Of a DNA stretch of 6,342 nt, positions 1 to 5,061 are shown in pieces. A program made the position numbers and the translations under genes. The DNA lies in contig CAJVYT010000263.1 in assembly GCA_913009765.1 (NCBI GenBank), positions 1-6,342 of the forward strand, read 5' to 3'. The stretch comes from an uncultured candidate division Zixibacteria bacterium. GTDB lineage: Bacteria > Zixibacteria > MSB-5A5 > GN15 > FEB-12. How positions within the stretch are numbered: position 1 is the stretch's first letter; each line of letters begins with the position of its first letter. The notes beneath the pieces were generated by a model. That model saw only the letters and a program-made list of their open reading frames with translations. It was not told the origin of the DNA and did not search any database.

Positions 1-190
1 AGTAACTGGTCCAGTGCCGTGACATATTCAGCATCAAATAGGCATCGGTAACAAACCCCGTTGGGGTGAGCATGGAGCCAATCAATAGCTCAATAAACGT
101 TCCGGTTGATCTTAGGGGTAGAACTTTGCATAAAAATGTTATCCAATAGCATAGTTCGTGAGGGATACGTGTATATCCATTTGCGTTCAT
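1..190 (-). CDS. DDE-type transposase, N-terminal fragment cut by window edge
   Basis: A minus-strand frame is open from an ATG at 190 to the window edge (63 codons, no stop), so the gene continues outside. The visible part reads MNANGYTRIPHEL at the start, then LPLRSTGTFIELLIGSML and TPTGFVTDAYLMLNMSRHW. From memory this resembles the N-terminus of DDE transposases of the IS701/IS4-like group, which precedes the catalytic core; no catalytic residue is in view. The start is supported by a strong GGAGG (196-200 as CCTCC on the plus strand) five bases upstream. That site is buried in a 14-bp hairpin, a feature known in several insertion sequences as a brake on translation from outside transcripts. 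The element lies directly downstream of the toxin gene at 304-672. The transposase call is fairly safe; the family assignment is tentative. Confidence 0.6.
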   Translation of the reverse strand, partial: MNANGYTRIPHELCYWITFLCKVLPLRSTGTFIELLIGSMLTPTGFVTDAYLMLNMSRHWTSY

Positions 191-191
191 A

Positions 192-229
192 GCGGCCTCC
201 AGAAGGGATAGTTTTCTTCTGAAGGCCGC
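192..229 (-). promoter_or_regulatory. Hairpin sequestering the transposase ribosome-binding site
   Basis: Arms 192-205 and 216-229 form a 14-bp stem with a 10-base loop. In minus-strand RNA it has 13 Watson-Crick pairs and one G-U pair; on the plus strand the same position is an A-C mismatch, so the RNA form on the minus strand is the better fold. The 3' arm contains the GGAGG of the transposase, ending five bases before its ATG. By analogy with IS10, IS50 and related elements, such a stem would block translation of read-through transcripts while a transcript starting inside it would be translatable. The role is inferred. Confidence 0.6.
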
Positions 230-274
230 GCCTTGTATTGCGTATAAATATTAAAAAGTCATACAAGGCGCGGC
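225..274. repeat. Perfect 14-bp inverted repeat at the insertion-sequence end
   Basis: GCCGCGCCTTGTAT (225-238) and ATACAAGGCGCGGC (261-274) are exact reverse complements separated by 22 AT-rich bases. The left arm overlaps the neighbouring hairpin arm (216-229) by five bases, so the two stems compete in RNA. The repeat lies between the transposase start and the toxin gene and probably includes the terminus of the insertion sequence, but without its other end the exact boundary and any target duplication cannot be set. Confidence 0.5.
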
Positions 275-287
275 AACAATTTTGCCG
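271..287. repeat. Small inverted repeat downstream of the toxin gene
   Basis: CGGCAA (271-276) and TTGCCG (282-287) form a 6-bp stem with a 5-base loop, 17 bases past the toxin stop codon in the direction of transcription. It overlaps the end of the 225-274 repeat. It could be part of a terminator, but no U-run follows directly. A T-rich stretch occurs only further on (253-257). Confidence 0.25.
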
Positions 288-303
288 ACGCTATGTCAAG
301 CTT

Positions 304-672
304 TTATTGGGTTTTTGTTGGTTTTTTCTCCTCTGAAACTCTAAACTCTAGGTATTTAACAAGTAACGAAGTAATTTTAGCTAGATCGTTACTCTCAGCT
401 TTGGTTAAATTTGCTTTTTCACCTTTACCAAATACTGTTAGTAAAAATAATGGCAGAGATTCGTTGTGATGGTAATAGATAACTCGAACACCACCGCTTT
501 TACCTTTGCCCTGGGCAGACCACCGTAATTTACGAATACCGCCTGTACCCTGCATGATGTCCCCAGAGGCAGGGTGTTTTGCTAGATAATTGATAATACT
601 AATTCTTTCTGAGTTGCTGAGTAATCTTTCGGATCTTTTCTGAAATTCAGGCATTTCAACTATGGTTTGCAT
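304..672 (-). CDS. HigB/RelE-like toxin, antitoxin not in view
   Basis: This 122-residue protein resembles type II toxins of the RelE/HigB superfamily, which cleave mRNA on the ribosome. Recognisable blocks are MQTIVEMPEFQKR at the N-terminus, GTGGIRKLRW (about 42-51), KSGGVRVIYY (58-67) and KGEKANLTKAE (83-93), with a helical C-terminus. The start chosen is the ATG at 672. An in-frame GTG at 678 is possible but falls between the -10 box and the likely transcription start. No Shine-Dalgarno is visible; the -10 box ends seven bases before the ATG, so the message may be leaderless. In this family the toxin gene normally comes first and an XRE-type antitoxin follows. Here only about 30 bases separate the stop from insertion-sequence DNA, so the antitoxin is either lost or displaced beyond the element. 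The superfamily is well supported; symbol withheld. Confidence 0.8.
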   Translation of the reverse strand: MQTIVEMPEFQKRSERLLSNSERISIINYLAKHPASGDIMQGTGGIRKLRWSAQGKGKSGGVRVIYYHHNESLPLFLLTVFGKGEKANLTKAESNDLAKITSLLVKYLEFRVSEEKKPTKTQ

Positions 673-679
673 AGGCACG

Positions 680-709
680 AGTATAATCCAATGGATTATA
701 GCTAGTCAA
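680..709 (-). promoter_or_regulatory. Promoter of the HigB-like toxin cassette
   Basis: On the minus strand TTGACT (709-704) and TATACT (685-680) are separated by 18 bases, a good sigma-70 match. The expected transcription start falls on or next to the ATG at 672. The promoter lies inside the cassette, between the attC-A end and the gene, so the cassette does not depend on the array promoter. Confidence 0.6.
682..700. promoter_or_regulatory. Palindromic operator between -35 and -10
   Basis: TATAATCCA (682-690) and TGGATTATA (692-700) are a perfect 9-bp inverted repeat around a single base. It fills the promoter spacer and overlaps the -10 box, the place where a HigA-type antitoxin would bind to repress its own operon. 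The repressor gene itself is absent from the window. Confidence 0.6.
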
Positions 710-725
710 TGTGATTTTTTTGTAT

Positions 726-804
726 GCTAACGCCGAGCTAAGCGGCGCGTTCACGCGTCCGGTGGAGGCCGAAGGCCGGAACGTACTTGAGCATTTTGTT
801 AGCT
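726..804 (-). other. attC recombination site A
   Basis: The site is about 79 bp, bounded by GCTAAC (726-731) and GTTAGC (798-803), with an imperfect inner inverted repeat. On the minus strand the inner box next to the 5' end reads GCTCAAG and its partner reads CTTAGC. The extra C in the first box marks it as L'' and sets the orientation as minus, as in known attC sites. The stop codon of the ParE-like toxin (799-801) lies inside the R'' box, the usual cassette arrangement. A 27-bp central block (743-769) is identical to one in attC-B (5166-5192). Confidence 0.8.
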
Positions 805-1116
805 ACTTTGATTCGTGCGTTCATCTAATAAATAGTTTCTCAGCTTTCTTTCGCTTCGCATTACATAAAGTATGTATATTTTATCTTTTTCAATTCGATA
901 AAATATTCTACATGGATTAACTATTAATTCCAGATAACGTGAATCTTGTAGCTCAGGCACTTTACGACCAGTTTTTGGAAACTTTTCAAGCCGATCAGTA
1001 CTTGAAAAAACGTTTTGAACCAGCTTTTTAGCGGCACTAAGTTTATCTAATGCTATATATTCAGCGATTTCATTTAAATCTTGTAATGCTGGTTCTGTCC
1101 AAATTACTTGAGCCAT
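799..1116 (-). CDS. ParE/RelE-family toxin of a complete toxin-antitoxin cassette
   Basis: This 105-residue protein has the layout of the ParE/RelE plasmid-stabilisation toxin family. It shows an N-terminal strand (MAQVIWTEPALQDL), a helical pair with IAEYIALDK (18-25), the FPKTGRKVPEL turn (46-56), and C-terminal strands RIFYRIEKDKIYILYVMR (70-87) ending in basic residues. ParE members poison DNA gyrase and RelE members cut mRNA; the sequence alone does not decide which. Its ATG at 1116 overlaps the end of the antitoxin gene by 13 bases, so the pair is translationally coupled. The stop codon falls inside the R'' box of attC-A, which makes this a self-contained cassette. Confidence 0.85.
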   Translation of the reverse strand: MAQVIWTEPALQDLNEIAEYIALDKLSAAKKLVQNVFSSTDRLEKFPKTGRKVPELQDSRYLELIVNPCRIFYRIEKDKIYILYVMRSERKLRNYLLDERTNQSS

Positions 1117-1361
1117 TTACTCATCTTTTCTTTTGCTTGTGACTGCGTAAATGTGCGATTTTCTAATATTGACGTTTCACCACGAGCAATTCCTTCCAAT
1201 ATAAGCATACGATTCTGTGTTAATTCGTAGTCTTTGACATCAACCAGATATGCTGATGGTTGCCCATGTTCTGTTATTAACACAGGTTCCTTTGATGCAT
1301 GTAGCTCAGCTAGAATCTTTGTGGCCTGGCGTTTAAGCGTTGTTACGAGTTCTGTTTTCAT
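1104..1361 (-). CDS. Phd/YefM-family antitoxin
   Basis: This 85-residue protein begins MKTELVTTLKRQATKILAEL and continues with HASKEPVLITEHGQPSAYLV, the conserved N-terminal DNA-binding fold of Phd/YefM antitoxins, followed by a variable C-terminal toxin-binding tail. The frame stays open upstream to 1541, but that part crosses the attC site and the insertion sequence. The family start, the promoter and the operator all point to the ATG at 1361. It would neutralise the toxin encoded immediately downstream and repress the operon through the palindrome that covers its start codon. No Shine-Dalgarno is visible; the -10 box lies eight bases before the ATG, so a leaderless message is likely. Confidence 0.88.
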   Translation of the reverse strand: MKTELVTTLKRQATKILAELHASKEPVLITEHGQPSAYLVDVKDYELTQNRMLILEGIARGETSILENRTFTQSQAKEKMSKWLK

Positions 1362-1389
1362 GGAGTGATAGTATAGTATCACTCCATGA
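1358..1389. promoter_or_regulatory. 13-bp palindromic operator overlapping the antitoxin start
   Basis: TCATGGAGTGATA (1358-1370) and TATCACTCCATGA (1377-1389) are perfect reverse complements with a 6-base spacer. The palindrome includes the antitoxin ATG and the -10 box, the expected position for autorepression by a Phd/YefM antitoxin or toxin-antitoxin complex. Confidence 0.75.
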
Positions 1390-1397
1390 TTTGGCAA
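1370..1397 (-). promoter_or_regulatory. Promoter of the Phd-ParE cassette
   Basis: On the minus strand TTGCCA (1397-1392) and TATACT (1375-1370) are 16 bases apart. The -10 hexamer is the same as in the HigB-like cassette and its distance to the ATG is almost the same (eight against seven bases). The promoter lies just inside the cassette, 16 bases from the attC-C end. Confidence 0.5.
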
Positions 1398-1412
1398 GAT
1401 TTTTTTATTACA

Positions 1413-1484
1413 GCTAACGTTCAAAGTAACCTGCCCAAAAACCGGAGCGAAGCGACGTGTTTTTGGGTCTGGTTGACTTGCTTG
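1413..1484 (-). other. attC site C, larger part, separated from its R'' box by an IS
   Basis: GCTAAC (1413-1418) is the R' end. The inner inverted repeat is AAAGTAACC (1423-1431) against GGTTGACTT (1471-1479). On the minus strand the two inner boxes read AAGTCAACC and GGTTACTTT; the extra C identifies L'' and gives minus orientation. The matching R'' box is missing here and reappears 1.6 kb away at 3087-3093, directly after the insertion sequence. The central part shares GGAGCGAAGCGAC with attC-D. Confidence 0.7.
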
Positions 1485-1560
1485 ATACTCATTGAGCCTC
1501 CCCCTCCAGATTAGCGATGAGCTAAACTGAGAGGTAACCAAACCAAACGGAGAAAGCTCA

Positions 1561-2604
1561 ATGAACTTCTACAATAACACACACCCTTATTACTGTGGTA
1601 TTGATCTACATGCTAGATCACTCTATGTTTGCATCATCGATCAGGATGGCAACACCTGCCTCCATAAAGAGATTTCGGCAGATCCAGATAAATTACTCCA
1701 ACTACTAGAACCTTATATCGGTAATATTGTTGTTGGTGTCGAATGCATGCACTGCTGGTACTGGGTATCTGATTTCTGTGATGAAATAGGCGTTGATTTT
1801 ATCCTGGGTCATGCCCTGTACATGAAAGCCATTCATGGTGGTAAGGCGAAAAATGATCGTATCGACTCATTTAAGATTGCCAGCCTGATCCGTGGTGGCA
1901 ATTTCCCAGTGGCCTATGTCTACCCGAAAAAGATGCGGGCAACCCGTGATTTGCTACGCCGTCGCATGAAAATCGTACGGCATGGGGCTGATCTTAAAGC
2001 CCATGTGGTAAATACCACCAGCCAGTACAATCTGCCGCCCAATAAAGTCAACCTGAAGAACAAGGAAGCGCGTGAACAACTGAAATCGACTTTTCCTGAA
2101 CGCTCTGTACAAAAAAACATAAATTTAGATATGGTTATCCTGGACTGTTATGCAGAGCAGTTAAGTAAAGTGGAATGGTATATTCAGCAACAAGCAAAAC
2201 AACACAAGCCCAACCATTTTCATCTTTTGAAAAGTGTCTGGGGTATCGGGCCTATTCTAGCACTCACTATCATCTATGAAATCGGTGACATCGACCGGTT
2301 TGAGTCAGTACAGAAATTTGCCTCCTACTCCAGGTTGGTTAAGTGTAAAGCTGAGTCTGCAGGTAAAACGTATGGCACACAGGGGAACAAAATTGGTAAT
2401 GCTCATCTAAAGTGGGCATTTTCTGAAGCCGCAGTTCTTTATCTGCGTGGTAACGATAAAGCACAGAAATACTTATTGAAACTGCAAAAAAGAATGAGCA
2501 AGGCTAAAGCACTTTCTGCATTGGCACATAAGCTAGGCCGCTGCGTATATTTCATGCTGAAAAATGAGACGGTATTCGATGAGACACGTTTCTTAAAGAG
2601 TTAG
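1561..2604 (+). CDS. IS110-family DEDD transposase (RNA-guided recombinase type)
   Basis: This 347-residue protein is full length for the family. The N-terminal RuvC-like domain has the expected acidic residues: D15 in GIDLHA, E61 in VGVEC, and D99 and D102 in KAKNDRID. The C-terminal domain (Transposase_20 type) starts at LLKSVWGIGPILAL (about 222-235), a helix-hairpin-helix, followed by ASYSRLVKCKAESAGK with S266 as the likely nucleophile and KIGNAHLKWAFSEAA. A GGAG (1549-1552) eight bases upstream supports the ATG. The gene is intact and opposite in direction to all cassette genes. Members of this family recombine DNA under guidance of an RNA encoded in the element's own non-coding end. 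Family assignment is secure. Confidence 0.95.
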   Translation: MNFYNNTHPYYCGIDLHARSLYVCIIDQDGNTCLHKEISADPDKLLQLLEPYIGNIVVGVECMHCWYWVSDFCDEIGVDFILGHALYMKAIHGGKAKNDRIDSFKIASLIRGGNFPVAYVYPKKMRATRDLLRRRMKIVRHGADLKAHVVNTTSQYNLPPNKVNLKNKEAREQLKSTFPERSVQKNINLDMVILDCYAEQLSKVEWYIQQQAKQHKPNHFHLLKSVWGIGPILALTIIYEIGDIDRFESVQKFASYSRLVKCKAESAGKTYGTQGNKIGNAHLKWAFSEAAVLYLRGNDKAQKYLLKLQKRMSKAKALSALAHKLGRCVYFMLKNETVFDETRFLKS

Positions 2605-3086
2605 TCACGAAATAGGGTGAGCTGAACACCTAACTGGACAGTACGGTCGAATGTTTTTAAAACATGATGTGCAACTGGCTATATGCCATCTCTACACTCT
2701 GTTTTTACATCTCATGACCTGAGCCAGACGTTTTGATTAGACACCCTATTGTCGTGCATTAATGCAATGAACAAAGTCGTTTACACCTGAACTAAGCCTG
2801 AAACTAACTGGGTAGGCAATGCTTGCGTAAACCCGCTTTTTGAATAGTGCTAGAACCAGGTTAACCGATGAATGTCTAGTGGCCCTGTATACGTTTATGG
2901 ATAGACAAAAAAACAGGCAGCGGTGAGACCGTGTTAAGAGACCCTCGTGTGTGTTTGCTGTAAGCGACTGACTTAACAGCTACCTTGACAGATGAAGTAG
3001 TCGATTTTGCTCATTGATTTATATTTGGTTATTCAGTTAACCGAAAAGAATACTAATGCCTGTTGACAGGATTACGGCTCATATGT
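2605..3086. other. Long 3' non-coding end of the IS110-family element
   Basis: About 480 bases without a credible gene separate the transposase stop from the attC R'' box. They contain a long-range inverted repeat (2608-2619 with 2742-2754), a local hairpin at 2810-2834 (outer GGGT/ACCC, inner GCAA/TTGC), and the right terminal repeat (3076-3085). The length and position fit the guide-RNA-bearing end of IS1111-type elements. Confidence 0.6.
2608..2754 (+). ncRNA. Candidate guide (bridge/seek) RNA of the IS110-family element
   Basis: Starting four bases after the transposase stop, AATAGGGTG (2611-2619) pairs exactly with CACCCTATT (2742-2750). The stem extends by three more pairs (CGA 2608-2610 with TCG 2752-2754) across one bulged G, enclosing about 120 bases. 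Inside are two small hairpins: ATGTTT/AAACAT (2651-2665) and TGGC/GCCA (2676-2688). A closed multi-hairpin domain in the non-coding end of an IS1111-type element is what a guide RNA would look like. The true RNA could be longer or lie further downstream, for instance around the hairpin at 2810-2834. No guide-target pairing was established. Confidence 0.35.
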
Positions 3087-3093
3087 GTTAGCC
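3087..3093 (-). other. attC site C, detached R'' box
   Basis: GTTAGCC on the plus strand (GGCTAAC on the minus strand) contains the stop codon of the gene at 3088-3429, as cassette R'' boxes often do. The rest of its attC lies at 1413-1484 on the other side of the insertion sequence. Confidence 0.65.
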
Positions 3094-3429
3094 ATTTGGA
3101 AGTGAAAGTGGAACACTAAATTTTACCCTACTTACAGATGCATTTTCTTCATGTGATTGGCCTGCTGAACCCAGGGAAACAAGACCCGTGACAATACCTA
3201 TACCTCCTTTGGTTCCAGTTCCTTCTTTTGCTGTTAATGCAACATCAAATTGAACAATTTGAGTTGCGCCACCTTCTGCGGGAAGAAAACCATGCTTCGA
3301 CCCATGTGTTTCTCCGCCCGTAAGCCTTGGGCTAACTCGCCCGCCTATAGCCTTTGTTTGTTCTTGTGCATCAACTACTCCTGATACTATTTGAACTATG
3401 GTTTCTGATACGAATTCTTTGAGATCCAC
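3088..3429 (-). CDS. Small cassette-encoded protein of unknown function
   Basis: The product has 113 residues. The GTG start at 3429 is supported by AAGGAGA ending six bases upstream. It has an amphipathic N-terminal helix (DLKEFVSETIVQIVSGVVDA, 2-21), a polar glycine-rich linker (about 28-56), and two strand-like segments, QIVQFDVALTAKEG (57-70) and VSRVKFSVPLSLP (99-111), flanking a glycine-rich stretch (70-90). No signal peptide or membrane segment is apparent. The helix-plus-strands pattern faintly recalls small trypsin-co-occurring (trypco2-like) proteins of bacterial conflict systems, but this is a guess from pattern only. It occupies its own cassette between attC-D and attC-C. Its stop is in the R'' box now cut off by the IS, so the cassette probably cannot be excised. 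Confidence 0.7.
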   Translation of the reverse strand: MDLKEFVSETIVQIVSGVVDAQEQTKAIGGRVSPRLTGGETHGSKHGFLPAEGGATQIVQFDVALTAKEGTGTKGGIGIVTGLVSLGSAGQSHEENASVSRVKFSVPLSLPNG

Positions 3430-3446
3430 AGTTTTCTCCTTTTTGT

Positions 3447-3527
3447 GGCTAACGTTAAGCGTAACTGGCGCATTTGCAGGGAGCGAAGCGACCGAAAAAT
3501 GCGTCCATGTTGACGCGGTTGTTAGAC
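3447..3527 (-). other. attC recombination site D
   Basis: The site is 81 bp, bounded by GGCTAAC (3447-3453) and GTTAGAC (3521-3527), with inner boxes GCGTAAC (3460-3466) and GTTGACGC (3509-3516). On the minus strand the first inner box reads GCGTCAAC and the second pairs as GCGTAAC; the extra C gives minus orientation. The NYN gene stops at 3531, four bases before the R'' box, and the next cassette gene begins 18 bases past the R' box. It looks intact. Confidence 0.8.
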
Positions 3528-3530
3528 GAA

Positions 3531-4136
3531 TTATCCACTATCATTGGGCCTACTTTTCCACGTTGTTCCCCCTAACTCATAAAAACGGTCTACCTTGTAT
3601 TTTAAACGAGGATTCAAACCACTTTCATATGCAGAAAGATATACCTGAACACCAGACCGTAGCACTTCATCAATAAGTGGTTCATAGTCTCCATCTCCAC
3701 TTAAAAGTAGTATTGCATCTACATTATTCCGATGTACGTGATTAAGAATATCAATGCATATTTGAATATCCACACCCTTTGTTTTTCTTGATTTTGCCTC
3801 TTTTTTAAAAATACAGGGAGTTACTGTATCTGGTAAGGGTGATGACATATGTGAAGTAAAACGTAGTGTTTTAATAGATTCTTTCATAGAATCTATCTTT
3901 TCAACACTTCCTACCATATATGTATAGTATGTAACCCGAATTATTTCGTGATCTCTTGCAAGATTAGTATATCCTGGCGTCCAAACCGCTACATCTTTTT
4001 CATGAAACATGTCGTCTCTAGGTACATACCCCTGATCTAGCATGGCCTGATATCTACCTACTAAGTTTTCACCATCAGCAAAGACCATGATTCGTCTTGT
4101 TTGTCTTACCAGATGTGGGTTATGTGTATTGTCCAT
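3531..4136 (-). CDS. NYN-domain (LabA/DUF88-like) putative ribonuclease
   Basis: This 201-residue protein is a single PIN-like NYN domain. It has the N-terminal acidic motif IMVFADGENL (16-25, D21), the central KTKGVDIQICIDIL (118-131, D123 and D129) and LLLSGDGDYEPLIDEVL (143-159, D148 and D150), followed by GVQVYLSAYES, the usual last strand. These acidic residues would bind the metal of a PIN/FLAP-like nuclease, so RNA cleavage is the likely activity; the target is unknown. The ATG at 4136 lies 24 bases past the R' end of site E, without a clear Shine-Dalgarno or promoter, so expression probably depends on read-through from elsewhere in the array. Domain assignment is solid. Confidence 0.9.
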   Translation of the reverse strand: MDNTHNPHLVRQTRRIMVFADGENLVGRYQAMLDQGYVPRDDMFHEKDVAVWTPGYTNLARDHEIIRVTYYTYMVGSVEKIDSMKESIKTLRFTSHMSSPLPDTVTPCIFKKEAKSRKTKGVDIQICIDILNHVHRNNVDAILLLSGDGDYEPLIDEVLRSGVQVYLSAYESGLNPRLKYKVDRFYELGGTTWKSRPNDSG

Positions 4137-4159
4137 ATGTGTACCAATATTTTTTTATT

Positions 4160-4218
4160 GTCTAACATCTTAGCATTTGACTGCTGTGCGGAGCATGGCA
4201 GTTAAATGTCTGTTGGAC
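4160..4218 (-). other. Short attC-like site E (59 bp)
   Basis: GTCTAAC (4160-4166) and GTTGGAC (4212-4218) fit the consensus outer boxes. The inner inverted repeat pairs CATTTGACTGC (4175-4185) with the GCAGTTAAATG arm ending at 4208. The length equals the classical 59-base element. The inner boxes do not show a clear extra base, so orientation is inferred from the NYN gene that follows. No cassette gene ends at its outer edge; the sequence there belongs to the IS91-like remnant region. Confidence 0.55.
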
Positions 4219-4468
4219 TTTGCCGCCCATCAGGCTGGCACGCTCTATATAAAGGGGATTGTATTTCAGCGGATACTTAAGTCGCTGCCCATTAAGCAAG
4301 TATGGGGGTGCTTTCCTCCCATACATAGCCAGTATATTTCGTAACACTTTACCCATTGCCTGATCTTCATAAGCTAATTCCCTGTCAGTTTAAGGTATTT
4401 TCTGGTCACTGACCATAATTGCCCATCAGGCAGACCACTGCCTGCTAATCAACCCAACATTAACACTC
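4219..4468. other. Non-coding stretch between attC-E and the recombinase remnant
   Basis: No convincing gene is present. A 64-codon minus-strand frame (4356 to 4162) runs straight through attC-E and is not credible. Three small inverted repeats are seen: GTATGGG/CCCATAC (4300-4324), TGGTCA/TGACCA (4403-4415) and CAGGCAG/CTGCCTG with a four-base loop (4427-4444). GCCCATCAGGC occurs twice as a direct repeat (4225-4235 and 4421-4431). The hairpins lie just past the IS91-type transposase remnant and could be what is left of that element's replication end, but no known origin consensus was recognised. Confidence 0.35.
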
Positions 4469-5050
4469 TCATGCAGGCCGATAGGCTACGTCATCCAAAT
4501 GCAAACGAGTCACTCGACACGACGGGTTCAAGCAGATAGGTCTGCAGCAGATGCCCCTGCTCGCATTTCGGACAGGGTAGCCATGTGAGATCACACTCAT
4601 TGCGCTTCTCTTCGACCTTTGCAGGCCGTGCATCGCCACCAGTTCACTCACCCGTAATCCACAACCATAGCAAACCATCAGCATCATCCGATGCTTTCTG
4701 TTAGCACAGGCATCAATAATCCTCTTCACTTCGTCCCGCGTCAGCAGCTCCGGGATCTTTTGTACCTTTTTAGGATAGTGAATCGGCACATCAAACTGTT
4801 CACAGCTCAATACCTGTAGATAAAAAAACCGAAGACCGTTCAGATGCAGGCGACAGCTCGCACCGCTGAGGTGGCGCTCCTTTACCAGGTAATTAAAGTA
4901 TTGCTGTATCTGTGGCTGAGCTATCTGATCAGGCGGCTTATGATAATGCTTTGCTAAATGGCTTACTGCAGCCAGATAACTTTGGTGTGTCCGACCAGAA
5001 AAACCACGCTGATGCATGGCATCAATCATTTGTTGGCGTAAATATGTCAT
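4469..5050 (-). pseudogene. Truncated tyrosine recombinase of an IS91-type unit
   Basis: The frame codes for 193 residues, but only about the first 140 are recombinase. Residues 1-95 are the SAM-like core-binding domain (MTYLRQQMIDAMHQRGFSGR, THQSYLAAVSHLAKHYHKPP). KIPELLTRDEVKRIIDAC (98-115) opens the catalytic domain, and CYGCGLRVSELVA (127-139) holds the first catalytic arginine (R133). The remaining catalytic residues (H-x-x-R and the tyrosine) are missing. Residues 141-193 are an out-of-frame reading of a transposase 3' end. AAGGAG (5063-5058) seven bases upstream supports the ATG. It is not an integron integrase; it resembles recombinases that accompany IS91-type transposases in Shewanella and Vibrio. 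It should be inactive. Confidence 0.8.
4491..4634 (-). pseudogene. C-terminal remnant of an IS91-type transposase
   Basis: In the frame shifted relative to the recombinase, 47 codons run to a TGA at 4491-4493 and read DARPAKVEEKRNECDLTWLP, then CPKCEQGHLLQTYLLEP and a short tail. A C-P-x-C pair near the C-terminus followed by a hydrophobic stretch resembles the end of IS91-family (HUH) transposases, which in such units lie directly downstream of the tyrosine recombinase. Fusion at about 4632 removes the rest of both genes. The reading frame and the C-P-x-C motif are visible; the family assignment is from memory. Confidence 0.5.
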
Positions 5051-5061
5051 CGTCCTTCTCC

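Larger units (their letters stand above)
1485..3084 (+). mobile_element. IS110-family element of IS1111 type inserted in attC-C
   Basis: The element carries one complete transposase gene, a short left end of about 75 bases and a long right end of about 480 bases. Short subterminal inverted repeats are visible: CATTGAGCC (1490-1498) and, on the opposite strand, CATATGAGCC (3085-3076), differing by one inserted base. Subterminal repeats and a long 3' non-coding end are characteristic of the IS1111 subgroup. Both flanks are halves of one attC site. Joining GTTGACTTGCTT directly to GTTAGCC restores the same R''-to-L'' spacing (six bases) as in the three intact long attC sites, so the boundaries given are good to within about three bases. 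No target duplication is seen, as expected for this family. Confidence 0.75.

Noticed and set aside
711..920. Plus-strand frame across attC-A and the toxin 3' end
   Set aside because: It is antisense to a recognisable toxin gene and translates the attC palindrome.
1362..1541. N-terminal extension of the antitoxin frame
   Set aside because: It would run through the promoter, the attC remnant and the IS end. The family start, the operator and the -10 box all place the start at 1361.
2803..2828. Short matches of the IS 3' end to its attC target (CTAAC and TGCTTG) as guide segments
   Set aside because: Matches of five or six bases are expected by chance in 480 bases, and their order does not fit the known guide arrangement without further assumptions.
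2860..3044. GTTAACCGA occurring twice (2860-2868 and 3036-3044) as a functional repeat
   Set aside because: One 9-bp repeat in a 480-base region is not rare enough to mean anything by itself.
4162..4356. A 64-codon minus-strand reading frame in the gap next to site E
   Set aside because: It crosses the whole attC-like site, has no good ribosome-binding site, and its product resembles nothing known to me; real cassette genes here stop at or just before the R'' box.
4469..5050. The recombinase as the integron integrase
   Set aside because: It lacks the C-terminal half, its N-terminus matches IS91-associated recombinases better, and no attI or divergent cassette promoter lies beside it.
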